Shown piece by piece: positions 16,953 through 25,470 of a stretch of DNA of 64,000 bases. The notes below the pieces were generated by a model. It was not told the DNA's origin. It did not search any database and saw nothing but the letters and a program-made list of their open reading frames with translations. Location of the stretch: positions 4,588,001 through 4,652,000 of the forward strand of contig NZ_CP107931.1 in NCBI RefSeq assembly GCF_036023875.1, given 5' to 3'. Numbering within the stretch: position 1 is the stretch's first letter; every line of letters starts with the position of its first letter. This stretch comes from Mycobacterium sp. NBC_00419. GTDB lineage: Bacteria > Actinomycetota > Actinomycetes > Mycobacteriales > Mycobacteriaceae. The position numbers were made by a program, and so were the translations under genes.

Positions 16953-18166
16953 CGGCTCTTCTTCTCGACCCCGCCGAGTTCTTCGGGACCGCCGCGATCC
17001 AGGATCCGTACCCGCTCTACAACCGGTTGCGCGAGGCCGGACCGGTGCACCGGGTCGGCGATTCCGGCTTCTACCTGGTGTGCGATTGGGAGGCGATCAC
17101 CGAGGTCGTCACACGGACCGAGGACTTCTCGTCCAATCTGACCGCGACGATGACCTACACCGCCGACGGCGGGGTGGCACCGTTCACCATGGACAAGGTC
17201 GGCGGCCCGACCCACATCCTGGTGACCGCTGACGACCCGATCCACGCCGCCCACCGCAAGCTGGTGCTGTCCCAGTTCACCGCGAAGCGGGTGCGCGCCT
17301 TCGAGCCGCTGATCGTCGAGATCTTCGACACGCTGTGGGAGCGGAGCCTGGACTCCGGACACGTCGAATGGATGGAGTCGGTGGCCAATCGGCTGCCGAT
17401 GATGATCGTCGCCCGGATGATCGGCGTGCCCGACGAGGACGCCGACCAGCTGGCTCAGTGGGGGTATGCCTCGACCCAGCTGCTGGACGGGTTGATGTCC
17501 GCTGAGGAGCTCGCCGACTCGATGTCGGCGATCACCGATCTGAGCTCCTACATCCTCGAGCAGCTGGCTCGGGCGACGGCCGATCCGCGCGACGATCTGA
17601 TCGGGGACCTGGCCAAGGCGTGCGCCGACGGGCGGATCGATCAGTTCACTGCCCAGCTGATCCTGGTCTCGCTGTTCAGCGCCGGCGGCGAGTCGACCGC
17701 GTCACTGCTGGGCACCGCGGTCGGCTTCCTGGCGACCAACCCCGATCTGCAGACCCGGCTGCGTGCGCATCCCGAACTGATGGGCGCCTTCGTCGAGGAG
17801 ACGTTGCGGATGGAGCCGCCGTTCCGTGCCCACTACCGACACGTGCTGCGCGATACCGAACTGGCCGGTGTCGCGGTGCCCGCCGGTTCCCGGGTGCTGC
17901 TGGTGTGGGGTGCCGCCAACCGCGACCCGGAACATTTCGAGGATCCCGACGAGTTCCGGTTGGACCGGCCGAACACCAAGGGCCACATGAGTTTCGGCAA
18001 GGGTGCGCATTTCTGCCTGGGTGCGCCGCTGGCCCGGCTGGAAGCCATGACGGTACTGCCGAAACTGTTCGAGCGGACGTCGTGGTTCCAGGCCGCCGAT
18101 GTCGGACCGTGGCTGCCCAGCGTTCTGGCGCGCCGATACGAGTATCTGGAACTGGCCGTCGACTAG
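16949..18166 (+). CDS. Cytochrome P450 at the end of the hydrogenase operon
   Basis: This 405-residue soluble bacterial P450 has an I-helix oxygen-binding motif SAGGEST, a K-helix ExxR in EETLRMEPPFRAHYR, and a heme-ligand loop FGKGAHFCLGAPLAR with Cys356 as thiolate. It needs ferredoxin and reductase partners, none of which lie beside it. The ATG overlaps the stop of the unknown protein (ATGA), so it is co-translated with the hydrogenase operon rather than with the accessory cluster that follows. Substrate unknown. A link to H2 oxidation is not explained by known P450 chemistry. Confidence 0.92.
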   Translation: MTALLLDPAEFFGTAAIQDPYPLYNRLREAGPVHRVGDSGFYLVCDWEAITEVVTRTEDFSSNLTATMTYTADGGVAPFTMDKVGGPTHILVTADDPIHAAHRKLVLSQFTAKRVRAFEPLIVEIFDTLWERSLDSGHVEWMESVANRLPMMIVARMIGVPDEDADQLAQWGYASTQLLDGLMSAEELADSMSAITDLSSYILEQLARATADPRDDLIGDLAKACADGRIDQFTAQLILVSLFSAGGESTASLLGTAVGFLATNPDLQTRLRAHPELMGAFVEETLRMEPPFRAHYRHVLRDTELAGVAVPAGSRVLLVWGAANRDPEHFEDPDEFRLDRPNTKGHMSFGKGAHFCLGAPLARLEAMTVLPKLFERTSWFQAADVGPWLPSVLARRYEYLELAVD

Positions 18167-18210
18167 GACCGCAACTCTCCTCCGCCGGAGTGGTAGCGTT
18201 CCCCGCCGAT

Positions 18211-18238
18211 GCATCACATTTACGCTGTAATGTGATGC
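18211..18238. promoter_or_regulatory. Operator-like inverted repeat before the ligase gene
   Basis: GCATCACATT (18211-18220) and AATGTGATGC (18229-18238) are a perfect 10-bp inverted repeat with an eight-base spacer. The bottom strand contains ATCACATTACAGCGTAAA, which matches 16 of 18 positions at 20511-20528. A -10-like GATAGT follows at 18243-18248 and GGAGG at 18253-18257. The layout suits a repressor or activator binding next to the promoter. The TetR protein encoded at 21831-22526 is the obvious candidate. Confidence 0.65.
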
Positions 18239-18260
18239 GAATGATAGTAGGCGGAGGATC

Positions 18261-19577
18261 ATGAGCACAAAGGCCGAAGCTCACGACGATCGGTTCTTCG
18301 AGCCGTCGATCGAGACAGCCAGTCGTGACGAACTCACCGCTCTGCAGGAGCGTCGGATTCTGGAACTCGTGCCGTACGCGTGGGAGCGCTCCGCGTTCTA
18401 CCGCGAGGTCTGGTCGGCCGTTGGCCTCGATCCCGCGTCGGTCCGTACGATCGATGACTTCGTGACGAAGGTGCCGACTATCTGCAAGGACGACCTTAGG
18501 GCGTTCCGGGCCAGGACCGGCGATCCCTTCGCCGGGCTGTTGTGCGTCGATCAAGCCGAGTTGACGTCGATCACCTCCACCTCCGGCAGTACGGGCACCC
18601 CCGAACCAATACCGGAGATCTGGTCCATCGCAGCGCCACTGCCCACAATCTCCGCGCGGGACCTGTGGTGTCTGGGCCTTCGCCCGGGCGACCGAGTCCT
18701 GATTCCGGCGGGCACGTTTCGAAACTACTTTGACTCGTTCTTCCAGATGCTCGGTGTAGTACCGGTTTTCATCGATGGATGGATCGGCAGGGGCGAAGAG
18801 GTACTCAAGGCGATCAAGCAGTACGACATCAGGTACCTGCAGCTCTTCTTGCCGACCGTGCTCGAGTGGGAGAAGCTCGAGGACAAGTACGACATGCGGG
18901 ACATGCTCTCGTCGCTTAAGGGTGCCGCATTCGCAGGCATGCCGCTCGGCAAGGCGCAGACCGCCAAGGTGCGTGATGAATGGGGACTCAACCTGTTCAC
19001 CTACACGAGCGCAGGCGACACCGGCACCGCATGGGAGGGCGTTGAGCACGACGGCTACCAACTGTGGGAGGACACCGTGTTCGCCGAGACGCTTGATCCG
19101 GTGACAGGGACGCCCGTCGGAGACAACCAATTAGGGGAACTCGTCTCGACCGACCTTGACAACATGGCGGCGCCCTACATCCGTTTTCGGACCGGTGACC
19201 TCGTTCGGCTCAATCGCGATCCCGCGCCGAGCGGTCGAACGCACGCCAGGATGTGGATCGCCGGGCGCAGTGGTGACGAGATGTCCGTTGCGGGCAAAGC
19301 GCTTCTGCTCTCCGATGTGTGGGAACGTGTGGAGTCGGTGCCGGAGTTCTCAGACGCGATGTTTCAGGTCGTCTACGACGGACCGGCGTCGAGACTGCAC
19401 ATCCGGCTTGGGTACTCGCCCCAGAGCACTCGTGACGTGGACGAGCTCCGCACCCGGGCCACCCGGGTCCTGGCGGAGGGTCTCGGAGTGCCGATCGACG
19501 CAGAAATGATCGACGTCGACTCACTGCTTGCAGCCAGCAAGAGCGTCGCCAAGTTCGCCAGGAAGGTGAAGGCATGA
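18261..19577 (+). CDS. Phenylacetate-CoA ligase-like adenylate-forming enzyme
   Basis: This 438-residue enzyme is of the PaaK/CapK branch of the ANL superfamily. The nucleotide-binding loop STSGSTGTPEP lies near residue 110. Later motifs include YTSAGDTGTAWEG, LGELVSTDL, YIRFRTGDLVRL (adenylate-binding Asp) and a small C-terminal domain ending in lysine-rich AKFARKVKA. It should activate a carboxylic acid as acyl-adenylate and probably form a CoA thioester. Substrate unknown. GGAGG sits four bases before the ATG. The next gene overlaps by ATGA and encodes a shortened ANL-like protein, so the two products may work together. Confidence 0.82.
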   Translation: MSTKAEAHDDRFFEPSIETASRDELTALQERRILELVPYAWERSAFYREVWSAVGLDPASVRTIDDFVTKVPTICKDDLRAFRARTGDPFAGLLCVDQAELTSITSTSGSTGTPEPIPEIWSIAAPLPTISARDLWCLGLRPGDRVLIPAGTFRNYFDSFFQMLGVVPVFIDGWIGRGEEVLKAIKQYDIRYLQLFLPTVLEWEKLEDKYDMRDMLSSLKGAAFAGMPLGKAQTAKVRDEWGLNLFTYTSAGDTGTAWEGVEHDGYQLWEDTVFAETLDPVTGTPVGDNQLGELVSTDLDNMAAPYIRFRTGDLVRLNRDPAPSGRTHARMWIAGRSGDEMSVAGKALLLSDVWERVESVPEFSDAMFQVVYDGPASRLHIRLGYSPQSTRDVDELRTRATRVLAEGLGVPIDAEMIDVDSLLAASKSVAKFARKVKA

Positions 19578-20266
19578 GCAGAGCGACGATGACGGCGCGA
19601 GCCGGCCAGTTGCCGAGGGCGCCGATCTACGGCATCGCACGGTACGAATACGGCTCAGAGCAGTTCGACTTCGAAATCGGCTGGCCGGAATTCGAGCGTG
19701 ACACCGCGTGGGCGCTGGAGCGGCTGACCGCAGCGGGCCTCGGTGCCGGCGATATAGCGATCGTGACCGCTGCCGCATGCGAACTTCCCTGGTTTTCGCC
19801 GATCGTGCGTGCCATGAAGGCTCTTCGCATCACCTATCTGCCCGCTGAGGTGTATCCGTTCGATGCCGGTCGGTCAGCGGCGTTTCTACAGCAGTTCCCG
19901 GTGAAGGCCTTTGTCGGTTTGGGAGCCGATACGGTTGCCGGCTGGACCGAGAAGGGCTTGTCGCCACGAGACTTACTCGGCGGCGTGGAGTCCGTGTGGG
20001 CGCGTCCGTCGGCAATCGCCCTGCTGTCGGATGTCGTGGCGCCGATCGCGCCCGTCTTCGCATGCGGCCCGGCACTTGCGATGGGTTCACCGGGAGAACC
20101 GAACGCTGCGGTGAATGAAGCGGAGTGGCGCATTGATGAGGAGGGCGGTCTGCTCTACGTGTCCAACACCGCCGACCGTGCCGCCACCTTCGACCGGGTA
20201 CCGACGGGGTTGCATGGTCATGTCACTGAGGTCGACGGCCGGTTGCTCGTGGAGCTGACCTACTAG
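19574..20266 (+). CDS. Degenerate ANL-like partner protein, unknown function
   Basis: This 230-residue protein resembles the N-terminal region of acyl-CoA synthetases: a helix pair around RDTAWALERLTAAGLGAGD, then a strand IAIVTAAACELPWFSPI and ALRITYLPAEVYPFDA. The ATP-binding TSGSTG loop and all later catalytic motifs are missing, so it cannot adenylate on its own. It overlaps the ligase stop by four bases, which implies stoichiometric expression. It could be a regulatory or structural subunit, or a relic. The similarity to ANL enzymes is my reading of the pattern and is not certain. Confidence 0.6.
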   Translation: MSRATMTARAGQLPRAPIYGIARYEYGSEQFDFEIGWPEFERDTAWALERLTAAGLGAGDIAIVTAAACELPWFSPIVRAMKALRITYLPAEVYPFDAGRSAAFLQQFPVKAFVGLGADTVAGWTEKGLSPRDLLGGVESVWARPSAIALLSDVVAPIAPVFACGPALAMGSPGEPNAAVNEAEWRIDEEGGLLYVSNTADRAATFDRVPTGLHGHVTEVDGRLLVELTY

Positions 20267-20510
20267 CCCGGAGCCAACCTGACCGAAGGCGGACCGTCGG
20301 TGTCCCCCTTGAGTTCTAGCAGCTGTGCCGCATACCGAAAGCGTTTGGTAGTTAGAACGTTTGGGTGGCGGGGACGACGTGGATGGCGTGGTAGCAGTTG
20401 CGCCGGACTCTCTAGATGTGCGGAACGTTGTGCACAGTGGGACTCGCCACGAATCAAGGGTTGCAGCATGTGACTGTTGTCGGAAGTTGGGGCAATATCT
20501 TGGCGCTGGA

Positions 20511-20530
20511 ATCACATTACAGTGTATAGT
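20511..20530 (+). promoter_or_regulatory. Operator overlapping the amidohydrolase promoter
   Basis: ATCACATTACAGTGTATAGT contains the palindrome TACA-G-TGTA and ends in TATAGT (20525-20530), a good -10 hexamer. It shares 16 of 18 bases with the motif at 18211-18238 on the other strand. A protein bound here would cover the -10, which suggests repression. The rest of the 334-base gap 20267-20600 shows no gene; AAAGGAG is at 20588-20594 before the ATG. Confidence 0.62.
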
Positions 20531-20600
20531 TGCCTTGTAGAAGGCGGTCGCCAGGTAAATGGAGTGGGCGCCGCGCAGTGGATAACCAAAAGGAGTTCGT

Positions 20601-21728
20601 ATGGCGCAGGCAATCGCTTCTCCGGCAGTGGAGTCGAGCATTCAGGGTGAGAAAATTTGGGCACACTCGGGTGATTCTCATGTGATGGAACCGGAGGATC
20701 TCTGGACCTCCCGACTGCCCAAGCGTTTGGCCGATCGAGCACCCCGAACCGAACGGGGTGACAAGTACGAAGTCATCTACGTCGACAACAAGACGATGAC
20801 CCGGAACCTCAACGACTTCATGGATGCCATGCGGCCGCCCGGATTCTGCGACCTCGACATTCGTCTGCAGGATCTTGAGCAGGAGGGCGTGCGTTGCCAG
20901 CTAGCCTTCCCGTCGGTCGGCTTCTGGTCGGTCGATATTAGTGAACCCGAACTGTCACAAGCGGTGGCCCACGCGTGGAACGAATGGGCCAAGGACGATT
21001 TCATGGGCCACCAGAACCGCATCTTCACGCCGGCGATGATGCCCCTCGTCGATGTCGCAGATACCGTCCGAGAACTGGAGTGGGCGCGGGAGAACGGATT
21101 TCAGTCCGTTTTCCTGCCGTGCACGATGCCCGCGGATAAGGACTGGGGGTTGGATCTGTGGAAGCCGCTGTGGGACGCCGCCGCCGCCAACGACATGGTG
21201 TTGGCCTATCACATCGGCACGGGCGGTGCGCAGGTGGTCTACCGGGGTCCCGGTGGCGCAGTGGTGAATTACATGGAGACGACCTATCCCGGTATGCGCG
21301 TGATCTCGCACCTGGTCGCCAGCGGAGCCCTCGACCGCCATCCCAACCTCAAGATGCTGGTCGCCGAGGGTGGCGCCGGATGGGTACCGGCCATCGGCGA
21401 CCGCATGGACGAGGCTTACCGTCAGCACGGCATGTTCGTGCGGCCGCGACTGGATCGGCTCCCGAGTGAGATCATCCGTTCGCAGGTGTACACGTCTTTT
21501 CAGCACGACATCAGTGCCGTGCAGGTTATCGAGGACACCAACTACTACAACGTCATGTGGGGTGACGACTACCCTCACCTCGAGGGCACGTACGGACACA
21601 CGCAGCAGACGTTGCACGACATCTTCGACACCGTAGATCCCAAGATCAAGGACCGCGTGCTGCGCGGTACCTTCGAGGAACTGTTCGATGTTCCGGATAC
21701 GGGTGAACTGAGCATCAAGACGTCCTGA
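20601..21728 (+). CDS. Amidohydrolase-2 family metal-dependent hydrolase or decarboxylase
   Basis: This 375-residue TIM-barrel enzyme is of the ACMSD/amidohydrolase-2 type. The metal site begins with SGDSHVMEP (the usual DxH). HIGTG near residue 203 supplies a His, and MWGDDYPHLEGTYGH near residue 318 supplies the metal Asp and further His residues. Relatives in mycobacteria and rhodococci hydrolyse C-C or C-N bonds or decarboxylate aromatic and terpenoid intermediates. It stands alone behind the second operator copy, downstream of the ligase pair. The reaction cannot be fixed from the sequence. Confidence 0.85.
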   Translation: MAQAIASPAVESSIQGEKIWAHSGDSHVMEPEDLWTSRLPKRLADRAPRTERGDKYEVIYVDNKTMTRNLNDFMDAMRPPGFCDLDIRLQDLEQEGVRCQLAFPSVGFWSVDISEPELSQAVAHAWNEWAKDDFMGHQNRIFTPAMMPLVDVADTVRELEWARENGFQSVFLPCTMPADKDWGLDLWKPLWDAAAANDMVLAYHIGTGGAQVVYRGPGGAVVNYMETTYPGMRVISHLVASGALDRHPNLKMLVAEGGAGWVPAIGDRMDEAYRQHGMFVRPRLDRLPSEIIRSQVYTSFQHDISAVQVIEDTNYYNVMWGDDYPHLEGTYGHTQQTLHDIFDTVDPKIKDRVLRGTFEELFDVPDTGELSIKTS

Positions 21729-21738
21729 GTACATATGG

Positions 21739-21775
21739 CACAGGGCAGCCTGGTGGTCCACCAGGCTGCCCTGTG
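21739..21775. terminator. Bidirectional hairpin terminator between amidohydrolase and TetR gene
   Basis: CACAGGGCAGCCTGGTGG (21739-21756) is exactly complementary to 21758-21775, an 18-bp perfect stem with a single central base. It lies between two convergent genes. There is no U-tract, as is common in mycobacterial terminators. Confidence 0.75.
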
Positions 21776-21830
21776 TCGTGGCTATGGACTCTCGCTCAAC
21801 GCAATGGCGTTACGCCGCAACGGAATAAAC

Positions 21831-22526
21831 TCAACCTGAAGGGTCATCGGCGGCTGCCTTCTTCGAGTCCCGGGTGCGGCTGCCTCGCCGAGTGTCAACC
21901 GCAGTGGAGGTTCTCTTTGGTGGCATTGAGTTGCCGCCCAGGGATGCTACGAATGTCGCGACGCGCCGTCGTGCGTCCATGAGATCTGTCTGCGGATCGG
22001 CAGCCCATTCATACGCGTAGCCTCGGGCCATGGCCGAGGCGATGCTTGCAACGTCCGCCGGATGCCAGTCTGACGAAATCTCGCCCCGCGCAATGGCATC
22101 CCTCGCTGCGTCCTCGGCCGCCTCACGAAACTGGATTGTCTGATCGATGAGCCTTGCCGCTGCCCATGTGGCCGTCGGTTCCAGCGTCAACATCAAGTAC
22201 GCCCGTGCCTGGTCGGGCGCTTCGACGCATCGGGACAGCGCGGAGTCGATGATGGCGGCGAATCGCTCTCGGCCCACTTTGCCTTCGGTGACGGATCTGA
22301 ACACTTCAGCATTCTTGGCAAGGATGGTGCCGAGCACGGATTCGAGTAATCCGGCCTTCGAACCGAAGTGGTGGGTAGCCAGGCCACGGCTGTAACCAGC
22401 GAGCTGTCCCACATTGGCCAGGGTCATTGCGTCATAGCCGCCACGCGCAATCATCTGAACCGCAACTTGGCTGATGAGTTCCATGGCGCTCTCGCGTTGC
22501 ATCTGGCGAATACCGGGCATCGTCAC
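21831..22526 (-). CDS. TetR-family transcriptional regulator
   Basis: The 231-residue protein has an N-terminal TetR helix-turn-helix at residues 15-60 (ISQVAVQMIARGGYDAMTL, then VGQLAGYSRGLATHHFGSK). A ligand-binding helical domain fills the rest, with a basic, low-complexity C-terminus (TRRGSRTRDSKKAAADD). It is the only regulator gene inside the accessory cluster, so it is the best candidate for the protein that binds the two operator-like sites at 18211 and 20511. It runs in the same direction as the P450 operon, 152 bases downstream of it. ATG 22526 is used; GTG alternatives exist. Confidence 0.88.
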   Translation of the reverse strand: MTMPGIRQMQRESAMELISQVAVQMIARGGYDAMTLANVGQLAGYSRGLATHHFGSKAGLLESVLGTILAKNAEVFRSVTEGKVGRERFAAIIDSALSRCVEAPDQARAYLMLTLEPTATWAAARLIDQTIQFREAAEDAARDAIARGEISSDWHPADVASIASAMARGYAYEWAADPQTDLMDARRRVATFVASLGGNSMPPKRTSTAVDTRRGSRTRDSKKAAADDPSG

Positions 22527-22678
22527 GCTTTCGGAAGTATCGGCCTTTCTTGCAGGTTTTATCGTAGTCGAGCGGCTCGAAGGGCCGTGGTGAGAAATCG
22601 ACCAGTGCGTGACTAATGTTGCATTGCCGCGCAGCGGTGGAAGGGATCAATGCTCGGCCTCCACCGCCGCGCAGCAGG

Positions 22679-23872
22679 CTAGTCGGCTCGCAGGGTGACC
22701 GGCAGGTAGCTCACCATACGGACAGCGATGTTGCTGTACACCGGTTGCTTGCCCGGTGAAATGTGATAGCGCGGAAACCGGCGGTGGAATTCTTCGACCG
22801 CCAGTTTCAGTTCCAGCCGAGCCAGGTTCGACCCCAGACAACGGTGGGTTCCGCTGGCGAACACCATGTGAATCTGCCGCGCACGGTCAAACTTCACTTC
22901 GAGTGGATTATCTATCTTCGCCGGGTCGGCGTTGGCGGCCGACCAGATTGCGTGAATCGCCTCACCGGCATGTATCACCTCGCCGCCTAGGTCGATGTCT
23001 TCAGTCGCGTACCGGGTGCCCGATGGGACGGGCGACTCGTACCGCAGCAGTTCCTCCACCGCCGCTCGGATCGAGGTGGGATTCTCCACTAGGAAGTCGC
23101 GCTCATCAGGATTGCGGGCCAGCCAAGCGAAGATGCACGACATCGACGCGGTGACCGTGTCAAGGCCGGCGAACATGAGTAGGAACAGCATGTTCAGCAA
23201 CTCGAGCTGAGTAACCGGCTCACCGTCGACGGTGCCCTCCATGAGCGTGCCGAGCAGGTCATCGCGCGGCGGGTGCTTGCGGCGCTCTTCGATCAGCGCG
23301 TTCAGATACTCGTAGAGCTTCAGACCGGCGACTGCCGCCGAGGCCATCTTCTCCTCGGCCGTATTGCCCTCCGCGTGAATCACCCCGTCCTTGAACTCGA
23401 GGAAGAAGTCGAGATCTTCGGTGGGCGCTCCGAGCAGCCCCAAAAACGTTAGACAGGGGAGCGGTACGCAGAACTTCTCGTAGAGATCCACTTCCTCTTC
23501 ATCGCTGAAGCTGTCGATGAGTTCAGCGGCCAGCTTTCGGAAGCTCGATTCGAGCTCCGCCACTCGCTTGGGCGCGAACAGCGGGTCGAGCAGCTTTCGG
23601 TACTTCATATGGTCCGGGCCATCGAGTTCCAAGGGGATGAGCGCGCTGCTACTACCCAATATCGACCCGCGGCCTCCTTGGCCGAGCACAGCCGGATGGC
23701 GATTCACGGCCAAGATGTCGTCGTAGCGGTACAGGTGTACAACGCCGTCGATGCGCTCCAACCGGACTTCTTTGGCCTTGTGGTGGTAGAAGTCCTGCGG
23801 TTGACTCTCGGATTCGACTTCGGTGAAGATTCGCGCCAACCGCGAATCGAATGGCGCCGCGGATGTGGTCAT
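22679..23872 (-). CDS. Cytochrome P450 of the accessory cluster
   Basis: This 397-residue P450 has an I-helix region MLFLLMFAGLDTVTAS with the acid-alcohol type pair, an ExxR in EELLRYESPVPSGTRYA, and the heme loop FASGTHRCLGSNLAR with Cys345. The start ATG at 23872 overlaps the stop of the lipocalin-like gene (ATGA), which excludes longer starts inside that gene. It is the last gene of the arm PhyH, NTF2-like, lipocalin-like, P450. It is probably a hydroxylase in the same pathway as the dioxygenase. No ferredoxin gene is adjacent. Confidence 0.92.
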   Translation of the reverse strand: MTTSAAPFDSRLARIFTEVESESQPQDFYHHKAKEVRLERIDGVVHLYRYDDILAVNRHPAVLGQGGRGSILGSSSALIPLELDGPDHMKYRKLLDPLFAPKRVAELESSFRKLAAELIDSFSDEEEVDLYEKFCVPLPCLTFLGLLGAPTEDLDFFLEFKDGVIHAEGNTAEEKMASAAVAGLKLYEYLNALIEERRKHPPRDDLLGTLMEGTVDGEPVTQLELLNMLFLLMFAGLDTVTASMSCIFAWLARNPDERDFLVENPTSIRAAVEELLRYESPVPSGTRYATEDIDLGGEVIHAGEAIHAIWSAANADPAKIDNPLEVKFDRARQIHMVFASGTHRCLGSNLARLELKLAVEEFHRRFPRYHISPGKQPVYSNIAVRMVSYLPVTLRAD

Positions 23873-24954
23873 GATGGCAAGCTCCCAATCTTGCCGCTCA
23901 GGCTTTCCTCGGCGTAGGTGAGGAATTGCAGCGGATTCACGCACATGAGCTGCTCTTCAACCACCGTGACCCGGCCATCTGGGTGGTAGAACTTTCCGCT
24001 GGCCGAGCACAGCATCCAGATCTCCAGTCGCACGCCCAACACCTGCACCCATGGGAAGAACGCACGTCCGTGGGCAGAGTAGTCGAGTACAAGCGTGCCC
24101 TTCTCCGAGGCGAGTACCAGGTTCCACTTACAGGGCAGCGACAGCCCGCTTCGGCGATCGGACCAGTGCTCCAGGACTGTGTTGGTGATCTGACCCGTCG
24201 TGTAGGCGATCTCCTCGCCGTCCACCTGGACGAATGCCAGCTCGAGCCCCGGTCCCGGGTACCGGAAGTACCAGACCGCGAAGTCGGTGTTGATCAACCA
24301 GTTCCAATAGATCGGGTCGTAAGGCGCATTGTTGTTGATGTTGTTGGTCTCTTTACCGACCGTCATGTGCTCGCGGATTCCGTGGGTCTCGAAGGTGTAG
24401 GCCTTCCCGTCCACAGTGATGCTTCCCGAGACTTCGCTCATGATGTCGTACCAAATCGGCACGACGGCAGGATCATTCGACTTGCCCCAAGGCCACAGCG
24501 TCGGATGCGCCGGGGTGAAGGTCAAATCGAGGCTCACTCCGGCGTGTTCACCGCGGATGTGCCACTTATCGGGCGTCGCCTTGTAGACGCGACCGCCGAT
24601 CGACCATGAGACGGCGCCATCGTCCTCGGCGATGGTCAAATCCGAGCGAGCACGTAGTTGGGCCGCCTGCGCTCCGGTGGCGATAAAGGTGTGATCCGAC
24701 AGCGAGCCGCGACGCTCAGTGGGGACCATGACCAGAGTGGTCACGTGTTCGATGGTCTGCCCGGTGTGCAGCCACTGGCCGCCTTCCCGTCCCGAGATGA
24801 TGCAGATGCGGGTCCACAGCAGGAAGTCCATGCCTTCTGACGAACCGACGAAGGTGAACCCACTCTGTTGCCAGAATTCCTGCCCGGGCTTGGGCTGGGG
24901 GTACGACTCGCCTTCAGCGGACAGGTCGATGGGTGAAAGTTTCAGTGTCATCAA
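23869..24954 (-). CDS. Possible lipocalin-fold (AttH/CrtC-like) protein, unknown function
   Basis: This 361-residue protein is rich in aromatic residues and beta-strand patterns, with repeated W/Y-rich segments such as WNWLINTDFAVWYFRYPG near residue 215 and HPTLWPWGK near 155, and the conserved-looking IREHMTVGKE. This recalls the two-domain lipocalin family that includes AttH, carotenoid hydratase CrtC and some cyclases. The resemblance is impressionistic. There is no signal peptide. It lies between the NTF2-like and P450 genes, overlapping the latter by ATGA. Such proteins can bind or transform hydrophobic substrates, which fits an isoprenoid-like or steroid-like substrate. Confidence 0.55.
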   Translation of the reverse strand: MMTLKLSPIDLSAEGESYPQPKPGQEFWQQSGFTFVGSSEGMDFLLWTRICIISGREGGQWLHTGQTIEHVTTLVMVPTERRGSLSDHTFIATGAQAAQLRARSDLTIAEDDGAVSWSIGGRVYKATPDKWHIRGEHAGVSLDLTFTPAHPTLWPWGKSNDPAVVPIWYDIMSEVSGSITVDGKAYTFETHGIREHMTVGKETNNINNNAPYDPIYWNWLINTDFAVWYFRYPGPGLELAFVQVDGEEIAYTTGQITNTVLEHWSDRRSGLSLPCKWNLVLASEKGTLVLDYSAHGRAFFPWVQVLGVRLEIWMLCSASGKFYHPDGRVTVVEEQLMCVNPLQFLTYAEESLSGKIGSLPS

Positions 24955-24975
24955 AGGTTTCCTTGCGTTGTCGTC

Positions 24976-25470
24976 TTAGTTCCCGGGACGGGCCGAGAGC
25001 ACGGTCGTCGTCAGTACTTTCGGTGTATCCGTCACCCCGCGGGCGCGTCGGTAAATTTCGTCGATCTTGCTTTCCCCGACATCGACGCCCCGGGTTATCT
25101 GACCGTCTTCGACGCGGACGACCATGACGTACTCATAGCTGACGCGTTCCCCGGTGCTCTTGATGCGACGGTGACACCTGGCGTAGACCGCCACGAGTTC
25201 GTCGCCGAATGGTACGCAGTCGAGTAGCTCCTCACCCCGTTCGTCTGGCTCCATCAATTGTGCTGCCTCACGGGACAATTCGAACACCGCCTCCTTTCCG
25301 AGCGCCATCTGGAGGTTGCCGTGTGAACTGGTTCCGCAGTAGGTGACGTCGTCAGCGAAGAGCGTGTCCCAACCGCCCTCGAGATAGCCCCCCATCGTCA
25401 TGCCCGCTTCGGAACTAGGACCCTCGAACAGTGCCCTCGCGAGGGCGACGTTGGGGTGGACATCGGTCAC
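24976..25470 (-). CDS. NTF2-like (SnoaL-type) small protein
   Basis: This 164-residue protein reads like the cone-shaped alpha+beta NTF2/SnoaL fold: an N-terminal helix (NVALARALFEG), a segment GWDTLFADDVTYCG, then strands ELVAVYARCHRRI and VSYEYVMVVRVEDGQITRGVDV. Members include steroid isomerases, polyketide cyclases and dehydratases. Catalytic residues cannot be assigned. Its start overlaps the PhyH stop (ATGA), so the two are co-translated. Confidence 0.7.
   Translation of the reverse strand: MTDVHPNVALARALFEGPSSEAGMTMGGYLEGGWDTLFADDVTYCGTSSHGNLQMALGKEAVFELSREAAQLMEPDERGEELLDCVPFGDELVAVYARCHRRIKSTGERVSYEYVMVVRVEDGQITRGVDVGESKIDEIYRRARGVTDTPKVLTTTVLSARPGN

Noticed and set aside
20087..20641. 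Minus-strand open frame across the gap before the amidohydrolase
   Set aside because: It crosses the operator and -10 of the amidohydrolase and the end of the previous gene. It has no motif and no start context.
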